Part shown: in pieces, positions 5,382 through 7,158 of the stretch
How positions within the stretch are numbered: position 1 is the first letter of the stretch
Layout: every line of letters begins with the position of its first letter
NCBI GenBank assembly: GCA_035512795.1
Contig: DATKDF010000048.1
Location: 1 to 7,158, forward strand
Reading direction: 5' to 3'
Length of the DNA stretch: 7,158 bases
Origin: DATKDF01 sp035512795
Lineage (GTDB): Bacteria > Acidobacteriota > Vicinamibacteria > Vicinamibacterales > SCN-69-37
Notes under the pieces: model-generated
The model's input: only the letters and a program-made list of their open reading frames with translations
What the model was told of the DNA's origin: nothing
Databases searched by the model: none
Program-made: the position numbers and the translations under genes

Positions 5382-7130
5382 ATGGTCGGCGAGAACGACC
5401 CGCCGGTCGCCGATCCCGACTCGTCCGGTCAGACCCACACATCCGACGGCCGGGGTGAGCCGACGACTACGCGCCGGCGGACGTGGGGCGACCTCGAGCT
5501 CCGGTCCGAAATCGGCGCCGGCGGATACGGCCGGGTCTATCGCGCGCGCGACGCGACGCTCGCACGCGACGTCGCCCTGAAGGTCATCGCGCTCCGCGAC
5601 GCCGAGCATGCCGCCGAAGTCCTGCGCGAGGGCCAGATGCTGGCGCGCGTGCGGCATCCGAACGTCGTAACCGTCCATTCGGCGCGCCGCATCGGCGACG
5701 AAGTCGGCCTGACGATGGAACTGGTCGACGGCCAGCACCTTGGCGATGTGATCCGCCTCCGTGGACCGATGGGCGCCGAGGAGGCCGCCATCGTCGGCGT
5801 GCGGCTCTGCCAGGCTCTGGCGGCCGTTCACGCGGCCGGGCTCGTCCATCGCGACGTGAAGGCTAGAAACGTCATGCGCGAGGCCGGCGGCCGCATCGTA
5901 CTCATGGACTTCGGGACCGGCCGCGAGCTGGCCGACGCGCCGCGTGGGCCCGGCGATGACCTGTCCGGGACGCCGCTCTACATGGCGCCGGAGCTGTTCG
6001 CCGGAGGAACGGCCTCGGCTGCATCCGATCTCTACAGCCTGGGTGTCCTGCTCTTCCACCTGGTCACGGCGAAGTACCCGGTGAACGAACGGTCGGCGAT
6101 GTCGCTGGTGATCGCCCATGCCTCGGGCCAGCGCCGCCTGCTGTCGGACGTCCGGCCGGACCTGCCCGTGGCGTTCGTGCAGGTCGTCGAGCGCGCGCTC
6201 ATGCGCGATCCGGCGCAGCGCTTCGCGTCGTCGGGCGCCATGATGACGGCGCTCTCGGACACGATCTCGAGCGGCGCGGCCGGAATCGGCGACCACGGAC
6301 GGGTGCTTCCGGCTACCGGCAGCGGGGAGGCCGGAGCGGTTGCGCGGCCGCGCATCGGGCGGGTGCTGGCCGGAGTGGCCCTCGGTGCTTCCCTGCTGCT
6401 GTTTTTCGGGATGGCGACGTCGGCGGCCTACAACCTGGCCCTTGGCCGCGTCGACGGCTTCTCGGACGACACCTTGCTCGACTGGTGGATCTACGGAGTG
6501 CAATCGGTCGTTCCCGTGGCGATCTATGCCGCGCTCACGCTCATCGTCGCGGCCGCCGTCCGGGCGCTGTGGCGGCTTGGGCGCCCCGGCCGTGCGACCG
6601 GCGACCGGCGGCCGTTGGATCCGGCACGCGCCGCGCAGGCCCTGCTCGTCGCGCAGGCCGCTGCGCTCGTCCTGATTCTCTGGGGATTCGGGCACGTCTG
6701 GCCGGTGGCACTCGGCTATATCGAGTCGGCGGAACCCGAAGCGTTGCGTGTGCTGAGTGTGTCCAGTGACGTGCCTGTGTACTTCAGGCAGGCGCTCACG
6801 GTGGCGCTCGTCTTCACCGTGCTCGGCTGGCGTGCCGTGCTCTCGCGACCTGACACCCGGCGGGTCGTCGACACGGTGACCAGGCTTGGCGCGGCGGCGA
6901 TTGCGATCGTGATGGTGCTCCTGCTCGAGGTGCCGTATCGGCTGATGTTCAAGGCCCACGTGCCGGTCGTCGAGCACGCCGGCCTGACCTGCTACGAGCT
7001 CGGCCGGCGTCCCTCGGAGGCGCCGCGTGAGGTCCTGACCTACTGCCCGGCGTGGGCGACACCCCGCATCCGTGCGGTAGCGGTGGCCGACGTCAACCCG
7101 ACCACGCGCCGCGGGAACGTGTTCGATTAG
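5382..7130 (+). CDS. Transmembrane Ser/Thr protein kinase (Hanks type) with multi-pass C-terminus
   Basis: The protein has 582 residues. A polar N-terminal tail (1-35) precedes the kinase domain (about 38-295). The nucleotide loop is IGAGGYGRVY (44-53), the ATP lysine Lys67 (VALKV) and the helix-C glutamate Glu83. The catalytic loop HRDVKARN (156-163) has Asp158. DFG is at 176-178, GTPLYMAPE at 196-204, Asp216 is in SDLYSLG and Arg280 in DPAQRF. All catalytic residues are present, so it should be an active RD kinase. Five hydrophobic segments follow: about 326-347, 373-395, 417-438, 468-487 and 502-516. With a cytoplasmic kinase, an odd number puts the last 60 residues, including Cys537 and Cys555, in the periplasm as a possible small sensor. 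PASTA, WD40 or TPR repeats are absent. ATG 5382 is chosen; GTG 5373, overlapping the previous stop, would add three residues and is a fair alternative. Weak GGCGGTGA may serve as ribosome site. Substrates are unknown. Confidence 0.93.
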   Translation: MVGENDPPVADPDSSGQTHTSDGRGEPTTTRRRTWGDLELRSEIGAGGYGRVYRARDATLARDVALKVIALRDAEHAAEVLREGQMLARVRHPNVVTVHSARRIGDEVGLTMELVDGQHLGDVIRLRGPMGAEEAAIVGVRLCQALAAVHAAGLVHRDVKARNVMREAGGRIVLMDFGTGRELADAPRGPGDDLSGTPLYMAPELFAGGTASAASDLYSLGVLLFHLVTAKYPVNERSAMSLVIAHASGQRRLLSDVRPDLPVAFVQVVERALMRDPAQRFASSGAMMTALSDTISSGAAGIGDHGRVLPATGSGEAGAVARPRIGRVLAGVALGASLLLFFGMATSAAYNLALGRVDGFSDDTLLDWWIYGVQSVVPVAIYAALTLIVAAAVRALWRLGRPGRATGDRRPLDPARAAQALLVAQAAALVLILWGFGHVWPVALGYIESAEPEALRVLSVSSDVPVYFRQALTVALVFTVLGWRAVLSRPDTRRVVDTVTRLGAAAIAIVMVLLLEVPYRLMFKAHVPVVEHAGLTCYELGRRPSEAPREVLTYCPAWATPRIRAVAVADVNPTTRRGNVFD

Positions 7131-7158
7131 GGGTCGGAGGTGTTTTCCACAGTTTGCC
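7131..7158. other. Downstream end of window, unassigned
   Basis: Only 28 nt remain after the kinase stop. They contain a GGGGTCGGAGGTG string (from the stop codon G onwards) and TTTTCC. No hairpin or start codon with ribosome site can be supported. The string might begin an interspersed repeat, but this cannot be judged here. Confidence 0.2.

Noticed and set aside
5328..6977. 549-codon open frame on the minus strand opposite the kinase
   Set aside because: Composition (Arg, His, Asp, Gly) and position are those of a GC-rich antisense shadow; no recognisable motif.
1..7158. CRISPR array, tRNA, IS element or phage genes
   Set aside because: No regularly spaced repeats, cloverleaf-like sequence, transposase, integrase or structural phage motifs were seen on either strand.

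Overview
This is a GC-rich chromosomal window from a Gram-negative soil-type bacterium. I infer Acidobacteriota, probably Vicinamibacteria-like. The basis is strong GC preference at third codon positions, exported proteins with lipoprotein or Sec signals, a BlaI/M56 pair, a DUF1579 protein, and a membrane Ser/Thr kinase with an HRDVKARN catalytic loop. No single gene fixes the taxonomy. I see no tRNA, rRNA, CRISPR array, transposase or phage gene.

Layout: two gene blocks diverge from a short control region at about 2318-2370. Leftwards (minus strand) are an M28 zinc aminopeptidase-like lipoprotein with a PA-type insert (635-2317) and, 11 nt further on, tag, 3-methyladenine DNA glycosylase I (30-623). 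Rightwards (plus strand) are a BlaI/MecI-type winged-helix repressor (2371-2772), an M56 membrane metallopeptidase of the BlaR1/MecR1 type overlapping it by 4 bp (2769-3836), and an exported DUF1579 protein (3862-4470). A 240-bp gap follows that contains what looks like a decayed coding fragment. After it come an exported protein of unknown function with beta-barrel-like strands (4711-5376) and, 5 nt later, a Ser/Thr protein kinase with about five C-terminal membrane segments and a small Cys-containing tail (5382-7130).

The most interesting part is the control region. A near-perfect BlaI/MecI-type operator (TACA-GT-TGTA core) lies between the -35 and -10 of the repressor promoter. It also covers the -35 zone of the opposing M28 promoter. 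Both predicted transcription starts fall on or next to the start codons, so both mRNAs may be leaderless. The inferred model is that the M56 protease senses an envelope signal, inactivates the repressor, and releases both its own operon and the secreted peptidase. The M56 protein lacks the penicillin-binding sensor domain of BlaR1, so the signal is unknown. The right-hand pair (exported protein plus transmembrane kinase) looks like a second, separate envelope-sensing unit.
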